Of a DNA stretch of 46,261 bases, positions 32,616 to 40,987 are shown in pieces. The translations under genes were made by a program, and so were the position numbers. The DNA comes from Micromonospora sp. MP36 (GTDB taxonomy: Bacteria > Actinomycetota > Actinomycetes > Mycobacteriales > Micromonosporaceae). The DNA lies in NCBI RefSeq assembly GCF_008119785.1, contig NZ_VSFA01000058.1, positions 1-46,261 on the forward strand, read 5' to 3'. The notes below the pieces were generated by a model. That model saw nothing but the letters and a program-made list of their open reading frames with translations, was not told the origin of the DNA and ran no database searches. The stretch's first letter is position 1; each line of letters begins with the position of its first letter.

Positions 32616-33520
32616 GAGTACTCGATCCTCTCGCGCCGGGCGGCCCGCAGCGCCAGCACCGCCACCGTGAGGGTCAGGAAGAACATCACCACGCCGATTG
32701 CCGAGGCGTACCCGAACTTGCTCTCGCTGCCGAACGCGGTCTCGTACATCCGCAGCCCGATGACGTCGGAGGAGAAGTTCGGCCCCCCGTTCGTCATCAG
32801 CTGGACGAGGATGAAGCCGTCCAGCGCCGCGATGGCCAGGTAGATCCAGGCGACCTGCACGGTGTCCCAGAGCAGCGGGATGGTGATCCGGCGCAGCGTG
32901 ACCCACCGGGACGCGCCGTCGAGCAGGACCGCCTCGTAGATGTCGCGCGGGATGGCGGACATCGCCGCGCCGAAGAGCACCACGTAGAAGCCGACGTTGC
33001 TCCACACCATCACGGCGAGTACGCACCAGAAGGCGGTGCGCGGATCGCCGAGCCAGGTCGGCGCGGGCAGGCCGACGGCGCGTAGCAAGCCGTTGAGCAG
33101 GCCGTTGTTCGGGTGGTAGATCTCCCGCCAGAGCAGCGCGATGATCACTACTGAGAGCACCTGCGGGAAGAAGTAGACCAGCCGGTAGAAGGCTGATCCG
33201 CGGACTCCGGTCACGCCGGCCCGGTCGCCGCGACCGCCCATCGACAGCATGGTGGCGAAGAACAGGCCGAGGCCGATGGTCAGCACCGGCACCACGGCGA
33301 GCAGGATGGCGTTGTTGCCGATCGCGTTCCACACCCGGTCGTCATGCAGCATCGCCCGGAAGTTGGCGAGACCGACCGGGTCGGCCTGCGCCGAGTAGCC
33401 CAGCCAGCTCGTCGTCGAGATCTGGAACGCCTGCAGGTACGGCGAGATCACGAACAGGACGTAGAGCGCCAGCGGCGGCAGCAGGAACGTGATGATCAGC
33501 GGGTACTTGCCATGTCGCAC
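32612..33520 (-). CDS. sugar ABC transporter permease, MalF/NgcF-like (second system)
   Basis: A 302-residue permease with about six helices. The EAA loop is EAVLLDGASRWVTLRRITIP. The N-terminus MRHGKYPLIITFLLPPL parallels that of the first system. It lies 66 nt after the binding-protein stop, with a stable hairpin in between, and overlaps the next permease by 4 nt. Confidence 0.88.
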   Translation of the reverse strand: MRHGKYPLIITFLLPPLALYVLFVISPYLQAFQISTTSWLGYSAQADPVGLANFRAMLHDDRVWNAIGNNAILLAVVPVLTIGLGLFFATMLSMGGRGDRAGVTGVRGSAFYRLVYFFPQVLSVVIIALLWREIYHPNNGLLNGLLRAVGLPAPTWLGDPRTAFWCVLAVMVWSNVGFYVVLFGAAMSAIPRDIYEAVLLDGASRWVTLRRITIPLLWDTVQVAWIYLAIAALDGFILVQLMTNGGPNFSSDVIGLRMYETAFGSESKFGYASAIGVVMFFLTLTVAVLALRAARRERIEYS

Positions 33521-33550
33521 GAGGGGGATCCTCCTCCAACCGGCCAGGGA

Positions 33551-33580
33551 GGTGGGGGCGGGCCGACGCCCACCCCCACC
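33551..33580 (-). promoter_or_regulatory. intercistronic hairpin between binding protein and permeases
   Basis: A 12-bp stem (33551-33562 with 33569-33580, one mismatch) with a 6-nt loop in the 66-nt gap. It may stabilise the binding-protein message or terminate part of the transcripts, giving more binding protein than permease. The first operon has no such structure. Confidence 0.55.
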
Positions 33581-33586
33581 GGCTGG

Positions 33587-35005
33587 CTACGCGGCCCGCT
33601 TGTACTTCTTGATCGAGCTGTCCTGGGCGATCGAGTCGGCGCCCTTCTGGCACTGGTCGAGGAACTCGGCCGGGCCGATCCGCCCGCTGAAGAACTCACC
33701 GCACGCCGCGTCGACGAGCTCGCGCTCCAGCTTGCGGTAGAAGTTGTTGTAGACCCAGTTGAAGCCGTTGGAGCCGGAGGCCTCCAGCGCCTTCGACACC
33801 GTGCTCAGGCCGAACGGCAGCTCGACGCCCTCGGTGGCGCCGGCGACCACGGGCAGGCTGGAGACCTTCTTGGTGAAGTCCTGGGCGCCCTTCTTGGAGA
33901 GCATCACCCGCATGTACTCCAAGCCGCCGGCGACGTTCTTGGCCTTGGCCGGGACGATGAACGGCTCGCCCGCGGTGCCCCGGATCGCCTCGAACGGCAG
34001 CTTGTCGCCGGTGCTCAGGCTGGGCGTGGGCACCACGGTCATGTTGAAGCCGGCCGGGGTGACCTTCGCCTGCTCGTTCTCCAGCCAGGAGCCGCAGGAG
34101 ATGAAGGCGGCCTTGCCCTGGCACCAGGCCGTCTGGGACTGGATGTGGTCCAGGCCCGACGAGCCGTCCAGGATGTACTTGTCCTTGACGATCTGGTGCC
34201 ACGCGTCGGCGGCCGCCTTCATCGCGTCGGACTTCCACGCGTTCGGCTCGAGGTTGTCGATCGCCATCGCCACCGACGGTCCGCCGAACTTGATCGCCGT
34301 GGAGATCAGCGGCCAGCTCATGTAGCGGGGGTGCTTGCCCGCGTACGTCCACGGCGCGATGCCGGCGGCCTTGATCTGCTTGCAAAGCGCGATGTGCTCT
34401 TCCCAGGTCTTCCCGTACTGCCAGTTGCGCTCGGTGAAGAGCTTGGTGGAGTACCAGATGCCGTACGCGGTGTACGTGTAGTTGAGGACGAGGAACTTGC
34501 CGTCGTACGAGCCGACCTCGACGGTGCCGGGCAGCAGCGTGTCGCGCACCTTCTTGCCGGGGATGTCGAGGCTCGGGGCGTCGAGCAGTTCGCCCAGGTC
34601 GGCGATGGCGCCCTGGGACACCAGGCCGTTGGGGTCGATCTGGCCGGCGCCGGAGTTGTTCACCACGTCCGGCGGGTTGCCGTCGACGAAGCGCGGTTGC
34701 AGGGTCTTGTTGATCTCCTGCGTCGCCGAGTGCTTGATCTCCGCCTTGGGGTACTTCTCCTTGTACATGGCCTCGTGGGCCTTGGCGTACTCCTCGCCGA
34801 AGCCGCCGTTGAAGATCACCACCTCGAGCGGGGCGGCCTCCTTGACGCCGAGCGGGTTCTGGGCGCTCTTGGTGCCCTGGTAGCCGGTGTCCTTCTTGTT
34901 GTTGTCGTCGCCGCCGGAGGTGGCGCAGCCGGCGAGCAGGCCGGCGGCGGGGGTGGCCAACAGGCCGGCGGCGGCGGTGCGCTGCAGGATCTCACGCCTG
35001 TTCAT
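33587..35005 (-). CDS. GlcNAc/chitobiose-type ABC substrate-binding lipoprotein (second NgcE-like)
   Basis: A 472-residue binding lipoprotein with Tat-like signal NRREILQRTAAAGLLATPAAG and lipobox LLAGC. QNPLGVKEAAPLEVVIFNGGFG and the end DSSIKKYKRAA correspond to the same segments of the protein at 24773, so the two operons are paralogous. The ligand site has diverged, so the sugars may differ. ATG 35005 follows GAGGAGATGCG. The frame upstream to 35077 has no ribosome site. It is first in its operon, without linked RpiR or SIS genes. Confidence 0.83.
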   Translation of the reverse strand: MNRREILQRTAAAGLLATPAAGLLAGCATSGGDDNNKKDTGYQGTKSAQNPLGVKEAAPLEVVIFNGGFGEEYAKAHEAMYKEKYPKAEIKHSATQEINKTLQPRFVDGNPPDVVNNSGAGQIDPNGLVSQGAIADLGELLDAPSLDIPGKKVRDTLLPGTVEVGSYDGKFLVLNYTYTAYGIWYSTKLFTERNWQYGKTWEEHIALCKQIKAAGIAPWTYAGKHPRYMSWPLISTAIKFGGPSVAMAIDNLEPNAWKSDAMKAAADAWHQIVKDKYILDGSSGLDHIQSQTAWCQGKAAFISCGSWLENEQAKVTPAGFNMTVVPTPSLSTGDKLPFEAIRGTAGEPFIVPAKAKNVAGGLEYMRVMLSKKGAQDFTKKVSSLPVVAGATEGVELPFGLSTVSKALEASGSNGFNWVYNNFYRKLERELVDAACGEFFSGRIGPAEFLDQCQKGADSIAQDSSIKKYKRAA

Positions 35006-35098
35006 CGCATCTCCTCGGTTCGGGTACGGGGGGCGGCCCGCCGGGAATGGGGGACGGCGGCCGCGACGGCGAGGCACGGTGGGGTTACACGTTGCTTG

Positions 35099-35156
35099 TC
35101 TTCAGTTCATTCCGTATTGCTGAAGAATTTCTACGACAGTGGGGCGCGGACCACAA
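35099..35156 (-). promoter_or_regulatory. promoter and inverted repeat of the second sugar operon
   Basis: On the minus strand: -35 TTGTGG (35151-35156), 17-bp spacer, -10 TAGAAA (35128-35133). Directly downstream is a perfect 7-bp inverted repeat, TCTTCAG (35099-35105) and CTGAAGA (35120-35126), a candidate operator at the transcription start. It differs from the palindrome of the first operon. Confidence 0.45.
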
Positions 35157-35215
35157 GACCCGACGACCGAACCGTTATCACCCCGAGAAAACATCGGCTG
35201 GCATAGCCTGGGCCC

Positions 35216-36595
35216 ATGCGCCGCCTGCGGCAGCTCGCCGAGCGCACGCCGGCCGGGCGGGAGCGCTACGTCGACCTGCTCCGGGCGCTCGCCATCACCC
35301 TGGTCGTCCTCGGCCACTGGACCATCGCCGTGATCGGGCACGACCAGGCCGGCCGGCCCACCGGGCACTCCGCGCTCGGCGACCTCCCCTGGGCCTGGCC
35401 GCTGACCTGGGTGGTCCAGGTGATGCCGGTCTTCTTCCTGGTCGGTGGTTACGCCAACGCCGCCGCGCTGACGTCCTGGCGGTCCCGGGGCGGGGACGCC
35501 ACCGGCTGGCTGGTCGACCGCAGCAGCCGATTGATCCGGCCCACCACCGCGCTGCTGGTGGTGCTGGCCGCCGGCGCGGCGGTGGCCCGGCTGCGCGGCG
35601 CCGACGCCGCCGAGATCCGCACGGTGGTCTGGTTCGCCACCATCCCGCTCTGGTTCCTCGTCGCCTACCTGGTGGTGGTCCCGCTGACCCCCGTCATGTA
35701 CGCGGTGCACCGCCGCCTCGGCCTGGTCGTACCGCTGGTGCTGGTCGGGCTGGTCGCGCTCGGCGATCTGGGCCGGATCCTCGGCCCGGCCGACCTGGCC
35801 ACCGGGAACTACCTCTTCGGCTGGCTGGCCGTCCACCAGCTCGGCTTCGCCTGGTACGACGCCCGACGCCCGAACCCCCCAGCACCGGAACGAGGCAGGG
35901 AGGACCCGCCCGGACTGCGCCGGCGACGGCTGCCCACCTCGCGGCGCGCCGGGGCGGTGCTGGTGCTCGTGGGGCTGGTCGCGCTGCTGCTGTTGACCCG
36001 CGTCGGGCCGTACCCGGTATCGATGCTGAACGTGCCGGGCGAGCGGCTGGACAACACCGCCCCGCCGAGCGTGGCGCTGCTCGCGGCAGCCACCGCGCAA
36101 CTCGGGTTGATCCTGCTGCTGCAGAATCCCGCCCGACGGTGGCTGCGCCGCCCCGGCCCCTGGCAGGCGGTGATCGCGGTCAACGCGGTGGTGCTGACCG
36201 TCTTCCTCTGGCACCTGACCGCCACCATCCTGCTGGTCGGCCTGCTGGACACCCTGGGGGTGCTGCCCACCCCGCAGGTCGCCACGGCGGCCTGGTGGGC
36301 CTGGCGGGTGCCCTGGCTGCTCGCCCTGGCCGTGGTGCTGGCCGCGCTGGTCGCCGTATTCGGCCCGATCGAGGCCCGCACCCGCCGGCACGGCCGGGCG
36401 AGCACCGGCGGACCGGTCCGGACCGCGCTGGTCGCGGTGGGCTACGCGGGCCCGGTCGCCGGGCTGCTGATCAACAGCCTCACCGGCAAGACCGCGCCCG
36501 AGCCGCTGGGGCTGCCCGCCCCGGCGCTGGCGGCGTACCTGGCCGGGGCGGGGGTGCTGCGACTGCTCAGGTCTGAGTGGGGAAGCCGAGGTTGA
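35216..36595 (+). CDS. acyltransferase family 3 membrane protein
   Basis: A 459-residue polytopic membrane protein. RYVDLLRALAITLVVLGHW has the conserved R and H of the acyltransferase-3 family. VFFLVGGYANAAAL and a series of about ten hydrophobic helices follow, and FLWHLTATILL is a second conserved histidine segment. These enzymes O-acylate sugars, lipids or antibiotics at the membrane. A TAGCCT -10-like box ends about 7 nt before the ATG, so it may be leaderless. Its 3' end overlaps the convergent dehydrogenase gene by 29 nt. Confidence 0.87.
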   Translation: MRRLRQLAERTPAGRERYVDLLRALAITLVVLGHWTIAVIGHDQAGRPTGHSALGDLPWAWPLTWVVQVMPVFFLVGGYANAAALTSWRSRGGDATGWLVDRSSRLIRPTTALLVVLAAGAAVARLRGADAAEIRTVVWFATIPLWFLVAYLVVVPLTPVMYAVHRRLGLVVPLVLVGLVALGDLGRILGPADLATGNYLFGWLAVHQLGFAWYDARRPNPPAPERGREDPPGLRRRRLPTSRRAGAVLVLVGLVALLLLTRVGPYPVSMLNVPGERLDNTAPPSVALLAAATAQLGLILLLQNPARRWLRRPGPWQAVIAVNAVVLTVFLWHLTATILLVGLLDTLGVLPTPQVATAAWWAWRVPWLLALAVVLAALVAVFGPIEARTRRHGRASTGGPVRTALVAVGYAGPVAGLLINSLTGKTAPEPLGLPAPALAAYLAGAGVLRLLRSEWGSRG

Positions 36596-38057
36596 CCCCG
36601 CCGTGCCGGGGGTCGAGCCAGCGGCTGGTGACCACCTTGCCCCGGGTGAAGAAGGCCACCCCCTCGGCGCCGTGCGCGTGCAGGTCACCGAAGAGCGACG
36701 CCTTCCAGCCACCGAACGAGTAGTACGCCATCGGCACCGGGATGGGGACGTTGATGCCGACCATGCCGACCTCCACCTCGTGCTGGTACCGCCGGGCGGC
36801 CCCGCCGTCGTTGGTGAAGATCGCCGTGCCGTTGCCGTACGGGTTGGCGTTCACCAGGTCGACCGCCTCGTCGTACGAGCCGACCCGGACGACGCTGAGC
36901 ACCGGGCCGAAGATCTCGTCGGTGTAGATCGACATGTCCGGGGTGACGTGGTCGAAGAGGGTCGGACCGAGCCAGAACCCGCCCGCGTCGCCGTCCGGGC
37001 TGACGTTCCGCCCGTCCACCACCGGCACCGCGCCGGCCGCGATCCCGGACTCCACGTAGGACCGGACCCGCTCGGCGTGCGCGGCGGTGACCAGCGGACC
37101 CATGTCGCAGCCGCGCCGGCCGTCCCCGGTACGCAGCCGGGCCATCCGCTCGGCGATCTTCGCGACCAGGGCGTCCGCCACCGGCTCCACGGCGACCAGG
37201 GCGGAGATCGCCATGCACCGCTCCCCCGCCGAGCCGAAGCCGGCGTTGACCGCCGCGTCGGCGGCCAGGTCGAGGTCGGCGTCGGGGAGCACCACCATGT
37301 GGTTCTTCGCCCCGCCCAGCGCCTGCACCCGCTTGCCGGCCAGCGCGGCGCGCTGGTGCACGTACCGGGCGACGGGGGTGGAGCCGACGAAGGACACCGC
37401 CTTCACCCCCGGGTGGTCGAGCAGGGCGTCGACCGCCTCCTTGTCGCCGTTGACCACGTTGAGCACGCCGTCGGGCAGGCCCGCCTCGCTGAACCACTCC
37501 GCCAGGAGCAGCGCCGCGCTCGGGTCCTTCTCGCTGGGCTTGAGCACCACCGCGTTGCCGCAGGCGACGGCGACCGGGACGAACCAGAGCGGCACCATCG
37601 CCGGGAAGTTGAACGGCGAGATCACCGCCACCACCCCCAGCGGCTGGCGCAGGCTGTACGAGTCGACCTCGGTGGAGACGTTCTCGCTGAAGCCGCCGCG
37701 CAGGGCCGACGGGATGCCGCAGGCGTACTCGATGACCTCCAGGCCCCGCTGCACCTCGCCGGCGGCGTCCGCGAGCACCTTGCCGTGCTCGGCGGTGATC
37801 ACCTCGGCGAGCCGGTCGCGCCGGGCGTGGACCAGCTCGCGGAAGGCGAACAGCACCGCCGTCCGCTTGGAGAGCGACGCGTCCCGCCAGGCCCGCGCGG
37901 CCCGCTCGGCCGCCTCCACCGCGCCCGCCACATCCGCCGCGGAGGCCAGCGCCACCCGCCCGGTACGCCGGCCGGTGGCCGGGTCGAAGACGTCCCCGCG
38001 CCGCTCCGAGTCACCGACGACCCGCTTGCCGTCGACGAAATGCCCGATCGTGTTCAC
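36567..38057 (-). CDS. mmsA: CoA-acylating methylmalonate-semialdehyde dehydrogenase
   Basis: A 496-residue NAD-dependent aldehyde dehydrogenase that converts malonate or methylmalonate semialdehyde plus CoA to acetyl- or propionyl-CoA and CO2. The nucleophile is in GSAGERCMAISALV, the NAD site is FVGSTPVARYVHQRAAL, and ALGGAKNHMVVLPDAD is typical of the MmsA/IolA branch. It starts at GTG 38057, overlapping the aminotransferase stop by 4 nt, so the two are co-expressed. Context suggests use on the semialdehyde made by that aminotransferase from beta-alanine or a similar beta-amino acid. Confidence 0.92.
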   Translation of the reverse strand: MNTIGHFVDGKRVVGDSERRGDVFDPATGRRTGRVALASAADVAGAVEAAERAARAWRDASLSKRTAVLFAFRELVHARRDRLAEVITAEHGKVLADAAGEVQRGLEVIEYACGIPSALRGGFSENVSTEVDSYSLRQPLGVVAVISPFNFPAMVPLWFVPVAVACGNAVVLKPSEKDPSAALLLAEWFSEAGLPDGVLNVVNGDKEAVDALLDHPGVKAVSFVGSTPVARYVHQRAALAGKRVQALGGAKNHMVVLPDADLDLAADAAVNAGFGSAGERCMAISALVAVEPVADALVAKIAERMARLRTGDGRRGCDMGPLVTAAHAERVRSYVESGIAAGAVPVVDGRNVSPDGDAGGFWLGPTLFDHVTPDMSIYTDEIFGPVLSVVRVGSYDEAVDLVNANPYGNGTAIFTNDGGAARRYQHEVEVGMVGINVPIPVPMAYYSFGGWKASLFGDLHAHGAEGVAFFTRGKVVTSRWLDPRHGGVNLGFPTQT

Positions 38058-39361
38058 GCCGCCACCTCCGCCGCCACGCAGGAACGGATCGCGTCGACCA
38101 GGATCGCCAGGCCCTCCCGGGCCTCGTCCTCGGTCAGCGTCAGCGGCGGACCCATCCGCACCACGTTGCCGTAGAGGCCGCCCTTGCCGACCAGAAGGCC
38201 CCCGGCGCGGCACGCCTCGAAGACCCGGGCGGTGAGCGCCGGGTCGGGTTCGCTGGTGCCCGGGCGGACGAACTCGACGCCCAGCATCAGGCCCTTGCCG
38301 CGTACCTCCGCGACGCAGTCGAGATCGGCCACCGCGGCGCGCAGGCCGTCGCCGAGGATCGCGCCCACCCGCTCCGCGTTGGCCTGCAGGTCGTGATCCA
38401 GCAGATAGTCGAGGACCGCGTTGCCGGCCGCGGTGGAGATCGGGTTGCCGCCGAAGGTGGAGAAACTGATCGCCGGCACCGACTCCAGCACGTCGGCCCG
38501 GCCGACCACGCCGGCCAGGGCGAAGCCGTTGCCGATGCCCTTGGCGAAGGTGAGCAGGTCCGGGGTGACGCCGTGCGCCTGGTAGCCCCAGAAGTGCTCG
38601 CCGGTCCGTCCCCAGCCGGTCTGCACCTCGTCGCTGATCAGCAGGATGCCGTGCTCGTCGAGCACCTTCTTCCAGCCCGCGAAGAGCCCGTCCGGGCCGT
38701 GCACGAACCCGCCGACGCCCTGGATCGGCTCGGCGATCAGGCAGGCCACGTCGCCGGAGGTCTGGGTGGCGAGCACCTCGCGCAGGTCCTCCACCGCGGC
38801 GTCGATCCGGTCGGACTCGTCGAGCCGGGCCAGCAGACCGCGCAGCCGCTCACCGGAGTGCAGCCAGGCCACCTGCAGGGGGTTGAGCGCACTCGCCGAC
38901 CAGCTGCGGTTGCCGGTCACGCCCATGGCCGCGTACGACCGGCCGTGGTAGCTGTTGCGTACCGCGAGGATCTGGTGCGAGCGGCGGTGGTTGGTGGCGA
39001 CCAGCAGCGCCGCCTCGTTCGCCTCGGTGCCCGAGTTGGTGAAGAAGACCCGCGCGTCGGGGATGCCGGAGATTCGGGCGATCTTCTCGGCCAGCTCCAC
39101 CTGCTGCCGAATCAGGTAGAGGGTCGAGCTGTGCACGATGCCGGTGCGCAGCTGCCGCTCGACCGCGTCCCGGATCTCGGGGATGTCGTAGCCGATCATG
39201 TTGGTCAGCACCCCGCCGAAGAAGTCCAGGTAGCTGCGTCCCTGGGCGTCGGTCACCCGGCGGCCGGAGCCGGAGACCAGCTCGATCGGTTCGGCGTAGT
39301 AGAGCGGCATCCAGGACGGGAGCACGGCCCGGTGCCGGGCCAGCAGATCGTCGGAGGTCAT
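38054..39361 (-). CDS. class III aminotransferase (beta-alanine/GABA-type)
   Basis: A 435-residue PLP enzyme. VFFTNSGTEANEAALLVA binds the cofactor phosphate, LLISDEVQTGWGRTGEHFW holds the aspartate to the PLP nitrogen, and LTFAKGIGNGFALAGVV contains the Schiff-base lysine. Linked by GTGA overlap to methylmalonate-semialdehyde dehydrogenase, it probably removes the amino group of beta-alanine, giving malonate semialdehyde, as in reductive pyrimidine breakdown. The exact donor is not proven. The ATG at 39361 is used, and the longer frame to 39733 covers the divergent promoter region. Confidence 0.88.
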   Translation of the reverse strand: MTSDDLLARHRAVLPSWMPLYYAEPIELVSGSGRRVTDAQGRSYLDFFGGVLTNMIGYDIPEIRDAVERQLRTGIVHSSTLYLIRQQVELAEKIARISGIPDARVFFTNSGTEANEAALLVATNHRRSHQILAVRNSYHGRSYAAMGVTGNRSWSASALNPLQVAWLHSGERLRGLLARLDESDRIDAAVEDLREVLATQTSGDVACLIAEPIQGVGGFVHGPDGLFAGWKKVLDEHGILLISDEVQTGWGRTGEHFWGYQAHGVTPDLLTFAKGIGNGFALAGVVGRADVLESVPAISFSTFGGNPISTAAGNAVLDYLLDHDLQANAERVGAILGDGLRAAVADLDCVAEVRGKGLMLGVEFVRPGTSEPDPALTARVFEACRAGGLLVGKGGLYGNVVRMGPPLTLTEDEAREGLAILVDAIRSCVAAEVAA

Positions 39362-39417
39362 CGTCGCACCCTTCAGCGGCGGTTGGTCCTCGCACGCTCT
39401 CACCGCCGGATGAGGGG

Positions 39418-39427
39418 GACAACTGTC
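39418..39427. promoter_or_regulatory. small palindrome upstream of the aminotransferase
   Basis: GACAACTGTC has GACA/TGTC half-sites with a 2-nt centre, 57 nt upstream of the aminotransferase ATG in the divergent promoter region. It is a weak operator candidate. Confidence 0.25.
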
Positions 39428-39544
39428 ACTGTGTAGCGCAGCGGCCCCGGCCGCCTGACACCGCGTCAACCCGCGCCGCCACCGGTGTGGCCACGATCCA
39501 CAACGGCCGGTGCCCGCGTCCGGACGGGCGGTAGCATCCGCCGG

Positions 39545-40522
39545 GTGCGGACGACGGGGGTGGCGCTGCCGGCCGGCGCGGCGGGAACGACCGACGGGGA
39601 ACTCGCGGCGGGAGTACGCGCGTGGGTGGACTCGCCGCCGCTGCGCGCCCTGGTGCGGCACTTCGGCGGTGACTGGCCGGCCGGGGACCTGCCGGCGGTG
39701 CTGTCCGGGCTGGACGACTTCTCCGCCCGGCACTGGGACTTCCGCGAGGGGCGGGAACGCCCGGAGGCCCGGGAGCCGGCCTTCGACCCGGCGACCGTCC
39801 GGCTGGTACTCGACGCCGCGGCGGCGCTGGGCCTGGTCCGACCCGTCCCGCCGGCCCTACCCCGATACGCCCACCTGCTGGTGCTCGGCGGGCTGGCGCA
39901 CGCCTGCCTGCGACGCACCGCGTACGCCGCGCACCTGGCGCGCACGGTCGCCGGGATCTCCGGCGAGGTGGCGGTGCTGGGCAGTTGCCGGGTCCTCTCC
40001 CCGGCCGAGTCGCGGATGCTCGCCGACGCCGGGATCACCGACTGTTCGACCGAGGTGGACGCCCTCGACGCGGCCGTACGCGCCGCGTTCGGGGTCACGA
40101 CGCCGAGCGAGGAGCGCGGCGAGCCGGCCGACCACCCGCACCGGGCCTGGTCCTCGCGCACCTACCGACCGGCCGGCCTGCCCCCGGTCCGGGTCCTCGC
40201 CGCCCCGTCCAGCGAGCCGGACCGGCGCCGGGCGCACACCGCCGACACCCAGCGGTTCTGGGCCGAACACGTCCGGCTACGGGCCGGCGACCCGGTGCTG
40301 ATGGTGACCGCGCCGATCTACGTGCCGTTCCAGCACTGCGACGCGCTGCGCACCCTCGCCGTGCCGTACCGCTGCGGGATCGACACGGTCGGGGTCGACC
40401 CGGCGCTGGCGGCGGTGGCCGGGCTACCCGAACCCACCCTCACCCCGGGCCGCTACCTGCAGGAGATCCGGTCGGCGATCCGGTCGATGCGCGCCCTGCA
40501 CGCGGTGCTGCCACCCAGCTGA
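39545..40522 (+). CDS. conserved-looking protein of unknown function
   Basis: A 325-residue soluble protein that I cannot assign to a family. Recognisable features are a hydrophobic helix-rich centre (YAHLLVLGGLAHACLRRTAYAAHLARTVAG), VAVLGSCRVLSPAE and a C-terminal DPVLMVTAPIYVPFQHCDALRTLAVPYRCGIDTVGVDP. The latter looks like a nucleotide- or sugar-binding beta-alpha segment. No signal peptide or membrane helix is clear. The GTG at 39545 lies just after a TAGCAT -10-like box (possible leaderless start), and an upstream GTG/ATG frame to 39485 is less likely. Third-position GC is high, supporting real coding. Confidence 0.7.
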   Translation: MRTTGVALPAGAAGTTDGELAAGVRAWVDSPPLRALVRHFGGDWPAGDLPAVLSGLDDFSARHWDFREGRERPEAREPAFDPATVRLVLDAAAALGLVRPVPPALPRYAHLLVLGGLAHACLRRTAYAAHLARTVAGISGEVAVLGSCRVLSPAESRMLADAGITDCSTEVDALDAAVRAAFGVTTPSEERGEPADHPHRAWSSRTYRPAGLPPVRVLAAPSSEPDRRRAHTADTQRFWAEHVRLRAGDPVLMVTAPIYVPFQHCDALRTLAVPYRCGIDTVGVDPALAAVAGLPEPTLTPGRYLQEIRSAIRSMRALHAVLPPS

Positions 40523-40571
40523 GCCGGCACCGGTGCAGGAGCCCGCCCCGGTTGCCCTCACCGGGAGGGAC

Positions 40572-40937
40572 TCAGCGGAACCGGGCACGCGCGATCGCCC
40601 GAGAAACCTCCGCCGGCTGCTCCACCTCCAGTACCAGCCGGTCGTACGGCTCCCCGTCCAACTCGACCAGCAGCACCTCCTCGGCGCGGTGCACGCACCA
40701 GAACGACCGGCCGTTGGTCCGGGAGACGTAGCTGCCCGCCATGATCAGGCCGGGCCAGAAGGTGCCGGGTAGCCGCCAGCCAGAGCCCCGCGCGTACGCC
40801 TCGGCGCGGGAGACCGGCCGCACGCCGGTGATCGCGGCGGTGGGCACGCGGACCCCGGCGGTGAGCGCCCACAGCCGGTCGGCGCCGGTGAGCCGGACGA
40901 CCAACTGTTCCGGGTCCACGTCCACTAGCACCGCCAT
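40572..40937 (-). CDS. small PH-like domain protein, function unknown
   Basis: A 121-residue protein: MAVLVDVDPEQLVVRLTGAD, then alternating beta-strand-like stretches (WALTAGVRVPTAAITGV, SFWCVHRAEEVLLVELDG, YDRLVLEVEQPAEV) ending in a helix. This pattern resembles bacterial PH-like domains. No catalytic motif is seen. The start ATG 40937 has TAACCT about 8 nt upstream on the minus strand, pointing to a leaderless message. It lies 50 nt downstream of murD2 on the same strand and might be transcribed with it. Confidence 0.7.
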   Translation of the reverse strand: MAVLVDVDPEQLVVRLTGADRLWALTAGVRVPTAAITGVRPVSRAEAYARGSGWRLPGTFWPGLIMAGSYVSRTNGRSFWCVHRAEEVLLVELDGEPYDRLVLEVEQPAEVSRAIARARFR

Positions 40938-40987
40938 GATCACGAGGTTAGCCCGACGGACCGGCCCCGACCAGGGCCGGCCGGGGC

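Noticed and set aside
40938..40953. 16-nt near-match to 45650-45665 (15 identical) as a dispersed repeat
   Set aside because: Two short copies are too few. One lies in a promoter and one in a gene-free flank, and chance or a common -10-containing motif explains it.
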